Part shown: positions 63,501-64,000 of the stretch, in pieces
Layout of the letters: each line of letters begins with the position of its first letter
How positions within the stretch are numbered: the stretch's first letter is position 1
DNA from: Zygaena filipendulae
Lineage: Eukaryota; Arthropoda; Insecta; Lepidoptera; Zygaenidae
Direction: 5' to 3'
Assembly (NCBI GenBank): GCA_907165275.2
Contig: OU015659.1
Coordinates: forward strand, 2,336,501 to 2,400,500
DNA: 64,000 bases
Position numbers and translations under genes: made by a program
The notes under the pieces: generated by a model
The model's input: only the letters and a program-made list of their open reading frames with translations
What the model was told of the DNA's origin: nothing
Database searches by the model: none

Positions 63501-63659
63501 TTGTTCGTATCTGAGCTTGAGATTCCATAGAAGTGCCGCCTCGTGCAGGTCATGGAGGCGGGTCATGTCTTCCACGCCTGTCGGACCAAGCTCCTCGCGA
63601 GGCCATACTGGGTCGCCCTCTTCTTCACCATTCCCCATTTGCAAAGCAAATGTTTGAGG
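9493..63659 (-). CDS. Myo10A: Myosin XV heavy chain, whole gene (30 visible coding exons, 5' incomplete)
   Basis: Actin-based motor with two MyTH4-FERM tails. Class XV myosins work in filopodia and stereocilia, carrying tip and adhesion cargo. Exons in order: 63409-63659, 62225-63330, 61972-62135, 61000-61229, 60417-60635, 59801-59889, 52210-52348, 51499-51702, 50698-50827, 50443-50606, 49837-49927, 49029-49210, 48389-48582, 47764-47898, 47470-47633, 46398-46915, 43973-46143, 43198-43352, 42599-42842, 41886-42061, 21270-21646, 15531-15789, 14751-14905, 14041-14179, 13333-13461, 12217-12441, 11371-11649, 10489-10695, 9998-10151, 9493-9506. Every junction is AG/GT and in phase, giving 2,887 visible residues. 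Domain order and conserved blocks match MYO15A as I know it: motor, IQ, MyTH4, split FERM around a Pro-rich linker, MyTH4, FERM. Class identity is near certain; single exon borders and the 42-to-21 kb junction are less so. The first exons lie beyond the right edge. Confidence 0.95.
9998..10151 (-). CDS. Myo10A: Myo15 exon 29: FERM2 F3 C-terminal helix
   Basis: Residues 2833-2884. [20 protein letters not shown] and [19 protein letters not shown] form the last strands and long closing helix. The frame would read on to a TGA at about 9969, ending RARRRA, but a strong donor (CCCA/GTGAGT) sits at 9998/9997 and a downstream acceptor matches its phase. Confidence 0.93.
10271..10306. repeat. Short hairpin between exons 28 and 29
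   Basis: ACTGGCCTGTGTC / GACACAGGCCAGT, 13-bp perfect arms with a 10-base loop. Confidence 0.8.
10489..10695 (-). CDS. Myo10A: Myo15 exon 28: FERM2 F3
   Basis: Residues 2764-2832, 69 codons. [18 protein letters not shown] corresponds to the MFGSSFF strand of F3. A run of 12 glycines follows, then [20 protein letters not shown] and YAELISTRK (LAINHNGLNFL..ETHE; EIQSTR in MYO15A). The poly-Gly, encoded by a GGC/GGG repeat, is an expansion in an otherwise conserved lobe. Confidence 0.95.
11207..11328. repeat. Imperfect inverted repeat between exons 27 and 28
   Basis: AAAATGCATGGAAATAAAGG .. CGTTGCTCGGA on the left mirrors TCCGAGCAACG .. CTTTATTTCCATGCATTTTG on the right. Looks like a fold-back MITE. 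Confidence 0.6.
11371..11649 (-). CDS. Myo10A: Myo15 exon 27: FERM2 F2
   Basis: Residues 2671-2763, 93 codons. [16 protein letters not shown] opens it (MYO15A: VLPDYLKGLF); later [20 protein letters not shown] and [10 protein letters not shown] follow the helical F2 lobe. A degenerate copy of its acceptor and first codons lies just upstream at about 11709-11799. Confidence 0.94.
11811..12021 (+). mobile_element. Helitron-like repeat copy with small internal duplication
   Basis: Between Myo15 exons 26 and 27. Ends CGCGGGTGAAACCGCGCGGG..CTAG/T. GGAACTCCGAAATTATCGC is duplicated in tandem near the end. Confidence 0.6.
12026..12165 (+). mobile_element. MITE family A, 5' fragment
   Basis: AGCTATTTGACTGAATTTTA followed by the family's TTTTTAGCCCATC and GGACACGTA blocks, ending near GAAATGTCGCTTGACG, immediately before Myo15 exon 26's donor side. 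Confidence 0.6.
12217..12441 (-). CDS. Myo10A: Myo15 exon 26: FERM2 F1/F2
   Basis: Residues 2596-2670, 75 codons. [42 protein letters not shown] and YTEVLFNQ follow MYO15A (EYVIFVV, AYILDVASE, WFRRVLWDQPL, HYNQ) in order. Acceptor cgaatag, donor GTACGA, phase 0. Confidence 0.95.
12682..12852 (+). mobile_element. Helitron-like repeat, second subfamily
   Basis: Same GTGAAACCGCGGGGCACAG end but a different body (TATGCGTTTCGAAACCAGTG, CTGCGTCCGCAAAAG), shared in inverted orientation with 36512-36660. A common terminus with different bodies is what a non-autonomous Helitron-like family would show. Confidence 0.55.
12935..13135 (+). mobile_element. MITE family B, copy 2
   Basis: AGATAAGCAATATTGTGTTT start, TATAGCGCCATTTTTTGTC centre and AACTCTCAATAAAGCGTTC. 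The right terminus is eroded. Confidence 0.7.
13333..13461 (-). CDS. Myo10A: Myo15 exon 25: FERM2 F1 lobe
   Basis: Residues 2553-2595, exactly 43 codons. [20 protein letters not shown] and [14 protein letters not shown] match the LAGRSSKRQLFLLPGG block of MYO15A. The donor GTGCGT (phase 0) is read in-frame as VRAY if missed. Confidence 0.94.
14041..14179 (-). CDS. Myo10A: Myo15 exon 24: MyTH4 end and FERM2 start
   Basis: Residues 2506-2552. [20 protein letters not shown], then [19 protein letters not shown], the closing helices of MyTH4 and the R-x-GGR-x-x-x-PS entry into FERM2. Phase 2 in, 0 out (GAG/GTCAGT). Confidence 0.95.
14751..14905 (-). CDS. Myo10A: Myo15 exon 23: second MyTH4, core
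   Basis: Residues 2455-2506. [19 protein letters not shown] and [17 protein letters not shown] are nearly identical to the MYO15A MyTH4 core (LRDE-x-YCQ-x-x-KQ; QDSCQRGWR). Donor AG/GTGAGA, phase 2. Confidence 0.97.
15531..15789 (-). CDS. Myo10A: Myo15 exon 22: second MyTH4
   Basis: Residues 2368-2454. [19 protein letters not shown], then [18 protein letters not shown] and [17 protein letters not shown]: the early helices of MyTH4 with the A-x-x-x-F-x-x-I-R-x-Y-x-G-D pattern. Acceptor ccacag, donor ATG/GTGAGT, phase 0. Confidence 0.94.
15908..16090 (-). pseudogene. Non-LTR retrotransposon fragment (zinc-knuckle C-terminus)
   Basis: Minus-strand reading gives [20 protein letters not shown], then [17 protein letters not shown], a C-x2-C-x8-H-x4-C array as found at the C-terminus of many LINE ORF2 proteins. 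No RT domain remains. It sits in the intron upstream of Myo15 exon 22. Confidence 0.6.
17663..17760 (-). CDS. Candidate alternative first exon (32 codons plus 2 bases), acidic
   Basis: ATG in strong context (ACG ATG G) opens [16 protein letters not shown] and a further acidic stretch to VNFI, then meets a donor CT/GTGAGA in phase 2. That is the phase of exon 21, so it can replace exon 21 in front of exon 22 and leave a tail of partial MyTH4 plus FERM. Unspliced, the frame stops one codon later. An acceptor-like site (cgtttag) lies before 17784, but a cassette exon from there would break the phase. Could be a short unspliced peptide or chance. Confidence 0.45.
18597..18785 (-). promoter_or_regulatory. 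Possible 5'UTR exon/promoter for the 17.7-kb alternative start
   Basis: GC-richer block inside an AT-rich intron. On the minus strand it starts with an initiator-like TCAGTT near 18777 and ends with a donor-like AA/GTACCT near 18597. A matching acceptor (cgtttag) lies before 17784, 24 bases ahead of the ATG at 17760. Speculative. Confidence 0.25.
19891..20095 (-). mobile_element. Helitron-like repeat copy (inverted)
   Basis: Starts CTAGCTGCGCCCCGCGG; the body TTCAGACCTACTGAATATGC differs from the other copies. Confidence 0.5.
21270..21646 (-). CDS. Myo10A: Myo15 exon 21: charged linker and start of second MyTH4
   Basis: Residues 2243-2368. Begins [20 protein letters not shown], continues as about 80 residues of RE/RD/RET repeats (likely a rod-like or disordered charged helix), and ends [16 protein letters not shown], the opening motif of MyTH4 (compare MLEFAQKYFRDP in MYO15A). 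Acceptor gttgcag, phase 0; donor GA/GTGAGT, phase 2. Both exon 20 and the 34.9-kb exon could splice here. Confidence 0.9.
23496..23698. mobile_element. MITE with CCATAAAGTA-type ends
   Basis: Left GGGGTTATCCATAAAGTGAA and right TTATGGATGGTCCC are inverted. The inside has opposed GTCGACGAAGTGCGACA / TGTCACACTTCGTCGAC. A related element lies at 33126-33632 and a fragment at about 50930-51020. Confidence 0.6.
24930..25160 (+). mobile_element. MITE family B, copy 3 (most complete)
   Basis: AGATAAGCAATAGTGCGTTA on the left, TGTTATTGCTTACCT on the right, forming terminal inverted repeats of about 26 bp. The shared GCGCCATTTTCTGTC centre is present. Confidence 0.75.
25541..25735 (-). mobile_element. 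Helitron-like repeat copy (inverted), followed by a second copy in + orientation
   Basis: CTAGCTGTGCCGCGCGGTTT on the left. A diverged + copy follows at about 25740-25912 (GTCCCGGAATTCCCACGGGA .. GCGGGTGAAACAGCGGG), so two copies are placed back to back. Confidence 0.5.
28085..28189 (+). mobile_element. Helitron-like repeat, short 3' fragment
   Basis: TATCCCGGAATTCTTGCGG .. GGTGAAACCGCAGGG .. CCTAG/T. Confidence 0.45.
28822..28985 (-). mobile_element. tRNA-derived SINE, reverse copy without head
   Basis: (AAT)n tail at the left, then CAACACACAGATCTACTTGA and GACTGGAAAATGGAACCCT, the reverse complement of the body at 43480-43640. The B-box part is missing. Confidence 0.65.
30211..30840 (-). 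mobile_element. Helitron-like repeat with partial duplication, split by the hAT-like insert
   Basis: CTAGCTGACCCCCGCGGTTT at the left. AAAATCGGTTCAGTAGATCC followed by AGAGATTACC occurs twice (about 30333 and 30762). The 30392-30740 element sits inside the second unit. Confidence 0.5.
30392..30740. mobile_element. hAT-like non-autonomous element with 8-bp TSD
   Basis: Starts CAGAGGTTCCCATACTT and ends CACTTTGAGAATCAATG (imperfect inverted ends of hAT type). It is flanked by CTATAAGT (30384-30391) and CTAAAAGT (30741-30748), one mismatch, and is inserted into a Helitron-like repeat whose halves continue on either side. Confidence 0.65.
31060..31287 (+). mobile_element. Helitron-like repeat copy
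   Basis: Contains the CGGAAATCCCGCGGTAACTC and ATTACCACGGGAACTCC blocks and ends GTTAG/TAGG with a decayed stem-loop. Confidence 0.4.
33126..33632. mobile_element. Related CCATAAAGTA MITE with internal insertion
   Basis: Starts GGGTCATCCATAAAGTACGT and ends TTACGGATGGTCCCT. Interrupted by a (TTTA)n microsatellite (33482-33511) and following AT-rich sequence. Confidence 0.55.
34523..34921 (-). CDS. Probable alternative first exon (133 codons), unrecognised N-terminus
   Basis: Open frame from an ATG in strong context (ACC ATG C) to a donor CAG/GTAATT, phase 0. The protein starts [20 protein letters not shown], has an acidic Ser/Asp-rich middle, and ends with an amphipathic stretch [17 protein letters not shown]. 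The frame upstream of the ATG reaches a TGA within about 40 codons and no convincing acceptor lies before it, and the upstream sequence is a CpG-rich island, so it looks like a transcript start. The phase fits the exon at 21270-21646. It may head a short, motor-less Myo15 isoform, or belong to an unrelated nested gene. I do not recognise the family. Confidence 0.6.
34922..35040 (-). promoter_or_regulatory. CpG-rich region upstream of the 34.9-kb exon
   Basis: About 110 bases of GC-rich sequence before the ATG, then AT-rich DNA; a TCAGAG initiator-like site lies near 35036 on the minus strand. Consistent with a promoter plus 5'UTR, not proven. Confidence 0.35.
35761..35945 (-). mobile_element. 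Helitron-like repeat copy (inverted)
   Basis: CTAGCTGTGCCCCGCGGTTT start; GTTTTCTGAATTCCCGCAGG repeats the 5' block inside. Confidence 0.5.
36512..36660 (-). mobile_element. Helitron-like repeat, second subfamily (inverted)
   Basis: CTAGCTGCGCCCCGCGG then TTTTGCGGACGCAGGGCAG, matching 12682-12852 in reverse. Confidence 0.55.
37061..37235. mobile_element. MITE with 46-bp TIRs and TTA target duplication (PIF/Harbinger-like)
   Basis: Left end GAGCCTGTTCAGATGACGCG mirrors the right end CATCTGGACAGGCTC. TTA flanks both sides (37058-37060 and 37236-37238), the 3-bp duplication usual for PIF/Harbinger. The interior is GC-rich and not coding. Confidence 0.75.
37350..38035 (-). mobile_element. Two Helitron-like repeat remnants (37350-37540, 37846-38035)
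   Basis: Both keep TTCACCC.. then AGTTCCCGCGGGAATTCC; the second lacks the CTAG end. The stretch between them shows nothing recognisable. Confidence 0.4.
38800..38945 (-). mobile_element. SINE-like fragment
   Basis: On the minus strand: GGGCCGCCTCAGTGGGCAC, then GTTGGTTCGATGCCCAAT, a B-box arrangement. Confidence 0.45.
39221..39990 (-). mobile_element. Two Helitron-like repeat copies (39221-39460, 39854-39990)
   Basis: Each starts CTAGCTGT(T/C)CCCCGCG. Internal AGTTCCCGCGGGAATTCCGG and ATCCGTTCAGTAGTTTCGG blocks. AT-rich filler lies between. Confidence 0.45.
40537..40719. mobile_element. Palindromic MITE
   Basis: Ends TAACGGCCGCACTCAGAGTC and GACTCTGAGTGCGGTCGTTA are inverted repeats of about 25 bp; a second inner pair (GGCATTT / AAATGCC) lies inside. 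No clear target duplication. Confidence 0.65.
41026..41315 (-). mobile_element. Helitron-like repeat copy (inverted), long
   Basis: CTAGCTGTGCCCCGCGGTTT start; ends ..AGAGATTACCCCTACAACCT..AATATTAATATAG. Contains two partial 5' blocks, so it may be a fused pair. Confidence 0.5.
41615..41678. repeat. Perfect 22-bp inverted repeat, 20-base loop
   Basis: TTTTTTTGTATGGAAAATGA and AAC, then TTCATTTTCCATACAAAA on the other side. 200 bases downstream (transcript sense) of the exon 20 donor. Confidence 0.85.
41886..42061 (-). CDS. Myo10A: Myo15 exon 20: FERM1 F3 end
   Basis: Residues 2184-2242, reading [20 protein letters not shown] and ending [13 protein letters not shown]. It corresponds to the F3 strands and closing helix that in MYO15A lead straight into the SH3 domain. 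Extremely GC-rich. Donor GTATTT, phase 0. The next exon I can recognise is 20 kb away. Confidence 0.9.
42200..42355 (+). mobile_element. Helitron-like repeat remnant between exons 19 and 20
   Basis: TTTGTTATGCTTTCGCG .. CTGGAATTCTCGCAG .. ACGCGGGTGAACATAGAG; diverged terminus. Confidence 0.35.
42599..42842 (-). CDS. Myo10A: Myo15 exon 19: FERM1 F2/F3
   Basis: Residues 2103-2184. Starts [20 protein letters not shown], then [12 protein letters not shown] and [15 protein letters not shown], aligning with the helical F2 lobe and the LLAVSHVGIKLL strand of MYO15A. Donor A/GTCAGT, phase 1. The frame reads through into intron without a stop, so the 3' border rests on the phase match. Confidence 0.88.
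43198..43352 (-). CDS. Myo10A: Myo15 exon 18: FERM1 resumes
   Basis: Residues 2051-2102. [20 protein letters not shown] and AILDLLYMQ match the PWK-x-x-(L/V)RKE-x-F-P..LDLLF-Q block of MYO15A. Acceptor gtgcag, donor GTAAGA, phase 0. Confidence 0.94.
43430..43667 (+). mobile_element. tRNA-derived SINE
   Basis: A Pol III B-box (GGTTCGATTCCC) in GGTTCCGGGTTCGATTCCCG, then GGGTTCCATTTTCCAGTCTG, an AT-rich middle, ACACAAGCTTATAGCTTAG and a (ATT)n tail. A reverse copy lies at 28822-28985. It resembles lepidopteran Metulj-type SINEs (recalled, not checked). Confidence 0.7.
43973..46143 (-). CDS. Myo10A: Myo15 exon 17: large proline-rich linker
   Basis: 2,171-bp exon (residues 1327-2051). The N-terminal part has three related segments of about 35 residues ending in IKGG(G/R)K (45684-46058). 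Next come a Q/L-rich helix, a [11 protein letters not shown] run, the motif [19 protein letters not shown] (45165-45239), [15 protein letters not shown], a second long poly-Pro stretch and a charged R/D/E tail. It separates the two halves of FERM1, as in MYO15A. The frame ends with TAG at 43968, but the donor C/GTTAGT just before it gives the phase (1) needed by exon 18. Confidence 0.93.
46398..46915 (-). CDS. Myo10A: Myo15 exon 16: disordered linker
   Basis: Residues 1155-1327. Begins [20 protein letters not shown] and is rich in Ser, Arg and Glu, with two short repeated blocks ([19 protein letters not shown] and [13 protein letters not shown]). No known fold. Acceptor gttcccag, donor GTGAGT, phase 2. 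Codon use is less GC-biased than in the MyTH4 exons. Confidence 0.9.
47020..47150 (-). pseudogene. Fragment of the same non-LTR element
   Basis: Minus strand reads [19 protein letters not shown], matching the end of the fragment at 15908-16090. Lies between Myo15 exons 15 and 16. Confidence 0.55.
47470..47633 (-). CDS. Myo10A: Myo15 exon 15: FERM1 F1 end and linker start
   Basis: Residues 1100-1154. [18 protein letters not shown] parallels the WAEL-YVLDL-x-E block that closes F1, after which the protein turns Pro/Arg-rich and disordered. Donor GTACGT, phase 0. Confidence 0.9.
47764..47898 (-). CDS. Myo10A: Myo15 exon 14: FERM1 F1 lobe
   Basis: Residues 1055-1100, reading [14 protein letters not shown] then [12 protein letters not shown]. 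This is the ubiquitin-like F1 lobe pattern (strand, helix, GWT strand) seen after the first MyTH4 of class XV. Phase 1 in, 1 out. Confidence 0.9.
48165..48365 (-). mobile_element. Helitron-like repeat copy (inverted), next to exon 13
   Basis: CTAGCTGTCCCCCGCGGTTC to about 48365, directly abutting the intron side of Myo15 exon 13's donor. A remnant of another copy follows exon 13's acceptor at about 48670-48850. Confidence 0.5.
48389..48582 (-). CDS. Myo10A: Myo15 exon 13: MyTH4/FERM1 junction
   Basis: Residues 990-1055. Starts YLVRFVSE and continues to [15 protein letters not shown], matching the P-x-x-LEW block between MyTH4 and FERM in MYO15A. A GAG/VGG low-complexity run built from repeated GTGGGCGGC units sits in the middle. 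Phase 2 in, 1 out. Confidence 0.93.
49029..49210 (-). CDS. Myo10A: Myo15 exon 12: first MyTH4, core
   Basis: Residues 930-990. [13 protein letters not shown] and [18 protein letters not shown] are the MyTH4 helices (LRDE is the hallmark). The acceptor follows a short GC-rich pyrimidine stretch. Two donors are possible; the AA/GTACGT choice is supported by the phase of exon 13. Confidence 0.94.
49837..49927 (-). CDS. Myo10A: Myo15 exon 11: first MyTH4, helix
   Basis: 91-bp exon (residues 899-929) reading [19 protein letters not shown], the A-x-x-x-F-x-x-I-L-R-x-M/W-G/C-D signature of MyTH4. Phase 2 in and phase 0 out, agreeing with both neighbours. Confidence 0.93.
50443..50606 (-). CDS. Myo10A: Myo15 exon 10: start of first MyTH4
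   Basis: Residues 845-899. [18 protein letters not shown] followed by [11 protein letters not shown] corresponds to the opening of MyTH4 (F-A-x-K-x-F, then P-x-x-x-P-L). Acceptor tctccag, donor GTGAGT, phase 2. Confidence 0.93.
50698..50827 (-). CDS. Myo10A: Myo15 exon 9: post-IQ linker
   Basis: Residues 801-844. Charged helix, then [17 protein letters not shown]; the EVPAELA block is shared with MYO15A just before the first MyTH4. Base composition is milder than in the neighbouring exons. Donor GTAGGT, phase 0. Confidence 0.93.
51499..51702 (-). CDS. Myo10A: Myo15 exon 8: IQ motifs
   Basis: Residues 733-801, about 30% arginine. Contains further IQ-like repeats ([34 protein letters not shown]) followed by a Q/A-rich helix. 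Donor GTACGT after 51499, phase 2. Confidence 0.93.
52210..52348 (-). CDS. Myo10A: Myo15 exon 7: converter end and first IQ
   Basis: Residues 687-733. [16 protein letters not shown] is the converter-to-lever-arm junction and [12 protein letters not shown] is an IQ motif, a light-chain or calmodulin site. Very GC-rich. Acceptor tgcag, donor GTTAAT (less common), phase 2. Confidence 0.93.
52895..53065 (+). mobile_element. SINE-like fragment beside the DIRS insertion
   Basis: AATAGCTCAGTGGATTGGGA (A-box-like), then GGTGAAGGAAAACATTGTGA and ATTCATGTAGAAAATCTG, a common lepidopteran retroposon body (from memory). Confidence 0.45.
53191..53403 (+). repeat. DIRS 3' inverted terminal repeat
   Basis: 44 bases unique to this end (53191-53234) precede a 169-bp core (53235-53403) that is the exact reverse complement of 58320-58488. 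The core includes the palindrome ACGTCAATTGACGT (53324-53337). Confidence 0.95.
53545..53644. repeat. DIRS internal complementary region
   Basis: 53545-53603 is the exact reverse complement of the left terminus 53191-53249, and 53607-53644 that of the right terminus 58464-58501, joined by ATT. In the DIRS model this region templates the end-to-end junction of the circular intermediate, restoring terminal bases missing from the opposite repeat. Confidence 0.93.
53985..54965 (-). CDS. DIRS tyrosine recombinase
   Basis: About 326 residues from an ATG at 54965, overlapping the end of the RT frame by 28 bases; the frame stays open upstream to 56771. An N-terminal SAM-like core-binding part ([14 protein letters not shown]) precedes the catalytic domain with [14 protein letters not shown] (first Arg), [12 protein letters not shown] (second Arg), [14 protein letters not shown] and the nucleophile in LKYYCR. 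The His of the usual H-x-x-R is Gly here. It joins the DNA circle to the target. Confidence 0.9.
   Translation of the reverse strand: MWGWTRRLLGWSQEQINILRNSWRSSSLKIYSRAWLKWCDWAKDNKVDISRPQGADLARFLIDLHRIHGLAYNTILVYKSAVSMFCDPNLDNSLSSHLLVRQALKSLKILHPKTKKAPIWDTNVLVNWLKVNVPNVNSLYECSARAAVLLLLCSGRRVHDLTLLAIDSEHCTFTGEAVIFWPKYGSKTDSAENRQSGWRIFENKDNRALNPLFWIKRVITLSRSRRDICDVNNLFITACGVPKAASRTNIAGWIKKILLQAGIKASAGSIRPAVASKNWVQNCPLDEILARGNWRSKNTFLKYYCREIKDPAPVSDSISNLFVPTE
54938..56899 (-). CDS. DIRS reverse transcriptase / RNase H with C-terminal extension
   Basis: The frame is open from 57214, but recognisable protein starts near an ATG at 56899, inside the end of gag. Motifs: [41 protein letters not shown] and the catalytic [11 protein letters not shown]; then RNase [28 protein letters not shown] and GEADHLSR. 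After RNase H come about 170 residues with [17 protein letters not shown] and IVAPRW, the position where DIRS elements carry a methyltransferase-like (Dam/MT) domain. All catalytic motifs are present. It copies element RNA into DNA in the nucleus or a particle. Confidence 0.93.
   Translation of the reverse strand: MRVSHTTDPRVEAQARQVSVPNPNENIDSDNFQAGQLLNFVQHWEDLHAPATLLEMIKNFRIPFVSKPPLRVPSLSNHQFQTPKSPEMDKVIDQMLQLKVLEPVSLGPSFVSQIFLIPKKDGSVRPIFNLKNLNYYVFVKKFQLININKISYFLQPQDWPVKIDLSNAYFHLAIAKNHRCFLRLIYNQCLYQMSCLPFGLACAPKVFASLTNWVAQVLRDKGIRVVVYLDDFLLAHQDPRQLISQVDETVKLLEHLGWQINYPKSLLVPQKVIQYLGIMWNAHTNQKYLPQQKCLDVLKKLSRLLTRQKANLHEIQSIVGTVNFASFPVPRGRLNHRALLNHCRHLLLLNPRHRYDIPTPVIRELKWWKVNIKKSSLIHYPPVSNYLVTDASGVAWGAQLNNLRLFGQWTPEEKLFTSNHREMLAIWYVLRDHAQHLAGSTLLIQSDNKSVVAYVRNEGGTKSVPLMNLTYKIFMILDYYNIHVEVHYLPGRYNGEADHLSRLKRPPEWHLVTSITNLIFAKFGIPVIDLFASSVAHVVPRYGSIDITDQNAVLYDAFSHVWTYSLAWVFPPPFLMPRVLQHLNTATGIYLIVAPRWIKVFWRPDLKNRALGPPFTIHNLDRVLVDATTGRPPPMISEVVLEVWRCGGGQGVC
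56817..58175 (-). CDS. DIRS gag-like protein (452 aa)
   Basis: First frame of the element, starting 145 bases inside the 5' terminal repeat. Acidic N-terminus, a Pro/Ser-rich stretch, a strongly basic patch (KKRK then RRRKRRRK, about residues 50-70) that could act as a nuclear signal or bind nucleic acid, and an Arg/Gly/Pro/Gln-rich C-terminus ending SQPKRKY. No zinc knuckle is seen. Identified by position rather than by homology. Overlaps the start of the RT frame by about 80 bases. Confidence 0.8.
   Translation of the reverse strand: MDFREVENESSDSFVSSPPSDTPMDGHAQRATPLPSTAEPEPVPGPSGDGKKRKADDPERRRKRRRKTAEAIRVLTEQVSGIKEFLSGGIAFQPRYHSSPNGEDSVINADVSRELYFDENVAGPSDPTGAFELPLNTVLKEPSIPKSSSSHLDILNSLHRFGTDDWDNVRYAEVQKTYYSSPGFTYLETNDEFKPYDKLNSLALIERGFAAITQAIIKQNEAAQNGFKSLIEWANSAGTISSNNLIEKINENFVKGSFQKISSDVLQLTCGHRAEIIQQRRDSLLRSVKDSFLKASLRKIPPTCENLFQKDLLSSAIEKAGGISKVLWPPRAPPQSKAAAQAQPNRQAQAIPSYAANNPRMPHYLSYPPYAHQNPDFVYKTQGYGAPLFTHPQGRDYPRPEHNINKHNFGQPRPSRSRPNRDFRGHEGISYNRPQGRSSGQAGQRSQPKRKY
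58320..58501 (-). repeat. DIRS 5' inverted terminal repeat
   Basis: The identical 169-bp core plus 13 bases unique to this end. It lies upstream of the gag-like frame and presumably holds the element's promoter; it carries the same ACGTCAATTGACGT palindrome. Confidence 0.95.
58505..59800. other. Rest of intron 6
   Basis: AT-rich. Contains a tRNA-like B-box remnant at about 59010-59080 (GCGGGTTCGATCCCTGAG) and the hairpin at 59558-59602. No coding signal. Confidence 0.45.
59558..59602. repeat. Perfect 20-bp hairpin with 5-base loop
   Basis: GGTATTCCAAAGTTGGTAAG, loop aaatc, then its exact complement. Immediately upstream lies a second palindrome, CTTCCTTAGTAAGGAAG. Confidence 0.9.
59801..59889 (-). 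CDS. Myo10A: Myo15 exon 6: converter
   Basis: Short exon (89 bp, residues 657-687) reading [20 protein letters not shown] and ending EMPPTGA. It is too short for simple ORF calls but fills the gap between the SH1 region and the DYQLG block with matching phases on both sides (2 to 1). The following intron carries the DIRS element. Confidence 0.9.
60417..60635 (-). CDS. Myo10A: Myo15 exon 5: actin-binding helix and SH1/SH2 region
   Basis: Residues 584-657, with [35 protein letters not shown] and FQSFVDRY, the most conserved strand-turn-helix of the motor leading to the converter. Acceptor ggtccag, donor GTGAAC, phase 2. Confidence 0.97.
61000..61229 (-). CDS. Myo10A: Myo15 exon 4: motor, HYAG to loop 2
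   Basis: Residues 508-584. Starts [19 protein letters not shown], the canonical block before loop 2, followed by a short loop-2-like basic stretch ([15 protein letters not shown]). Acceptor ctccag; donor GTATAT after 61000, phase 2. Confidence 0.95.
61972..62135 (-). CDS. Myo10A: Myo15 exon 3: motor lower 50-kDa/relay side
   Basis: Residues 453-507, reading through GILHLLDDE and [10 protein letters not shown], the conserved stretch after the relay region. A poly-pyrimidine tract plus gcag precedes 62135; the donor is GTGAGT after 61972, phase 0. Confidence 0.95.
62225..63330 (-). CDS. Myo10A: Myo15 exon 2: motor core
   Basis: Largest motor exon (visible residues 84-453). It holds the P-loop GESGAGKT (119-126, DNA 63204-63227), switch [10 protein letters not shown] (171-179) and switch II DIFGFE (from 395), all intact, so the ATPase site looks functional. 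Class-XV-like stretches include [17 protein letters not shown] and [11 protein letters not shown]. Acceptor ttttag at 63331; donor GGGTACGT after 62225, phase 1. Confidence 0.97.
63409..63659 (-). CDS. Myo10A: Myo15 exon 1 (first visible): motor N-terminus
   Basis: Encodes the start of the motor, including GVEDMTRL and [10 protein letters not shown], typical of the region ahead of the P-loop. An ATG lies at 63638, but the frame stays open to a good acceptor (tttatag) just before 63659 and begins PQTFALQ, which resembles the end of the small N-terminal SH3-like barrel of myosins. I therefore read it as an internal exon whose upstream exon is outside the window. Donor after 63409, phase 2. Confidence 0.85.
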
Positions 63660-63694
63660 CTATAAACATACAAACAATGATTTTAAATAATGGG

Positions 63695-63965
63695 CTTGTC
63701 AACCAAATTATAATTTTTAGTCCGCTTTGTAGATTATTCCGCTTTATAAACAATATTGGACAAGTATTTTTAATTTTTTACGTAATAAAAAAATAACGGA
63801 GATACATGTCGCGTGACGTCACGCCGTGCTACAGTTTTATAGCAGGTTAAGAGCCCCCACTCCTTTTCAATGCGTTTTATCTTAGTATTTTTACAATAAA
63901 TTGAAAGAGCAAAAAATACGGGTCTATTATTTTTATTAATCTACAACATGCTTCTGTTATAAATT
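63695..63965 (+). mobile_element. MITE family A, diverged copy
   Basis: Begins GGGCTTGTCAACCAAATTAT and carries TTTTTAGTCCG and CATGTCGCGTGACGTCACG. It lies just upstream of the first visible Myo15 exon, in the preceding intron or promoter region. Confidence 0.6.
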
Positions 63966-64000
63966 CAGTTTTAAGAGTCGGCACTTTCTATATCTACAAG

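Noticed and set aside
63642..63644. TTG as start codon of Myo15
   Set aside because: Non-AUG start in a eukaryote is not needed; an in-frame acceptor and an ATG at 63638 explain the frame better.
1..64000. CRISPR arrays, bacterial operons, rRNA genes
   Set aside because: None seen; regular spaced repeats are absent and the sequence is clearly animal nuclear DNA.

Overview
This window looks like nuclear DNA of a moth or butterfly. AT-rich non-coding sequence is packed with short interspersed repeats, many sharing a CGCGGGTGAAACCGCG / CTAGT terminus that I associate with Lepidoptera, and very GC-rich exons stand out against it. The organism call is inference; no species marker is present.

One host gene dominates: an unconventional myosin of class XV (vertebrate MYO15A; Drosophila Myo10A/sisyphus) on the minus strand. 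It enters at the right edge (first visible coding exon 63409-63659, 5' end outside the window) and ends near 9.4 kb. Thirty coding exons can be joined with consistent splice sites and phases into 2,887 visible residues: motor (about 1-690), IQ neck (690-800), MyTH4 and first FERM (845-1154), a 900-residue proline-rich linker, the rest of FERM1 (2051-2242), a charged R/E/D exon, then the second MyTH4-FERM (2360-2884). No SH3 domain could be located. Exons at 34523-34921 and 17663-17760 start with a well-placed ATG and have donors in the right phase for the next myosin exon. They may be alternative first exons producing motor-less tail proteins.

The intron between exons 6 and 7 holds a complete DIRS-type tyrosine-recombinase retrotransposon (53191-58501) in the same orientation as the gene: gag-like, RT/RNase H and recombinase frames, identical inverted terminal repeats, an internal complementary region, and no target duplication beyond one shared AAT.

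The remaining sequence (1-9.4 kb and the large introns at 16-21, 22-34 and 35-42 kb) contains no gene I can support. It holds Helitron-like repeats, several MITE families, hAT-like and Harbinger-like elements, SINEs, LINE remnants and a 156-bp-arm near-perfect hairpin at 2424-2820.
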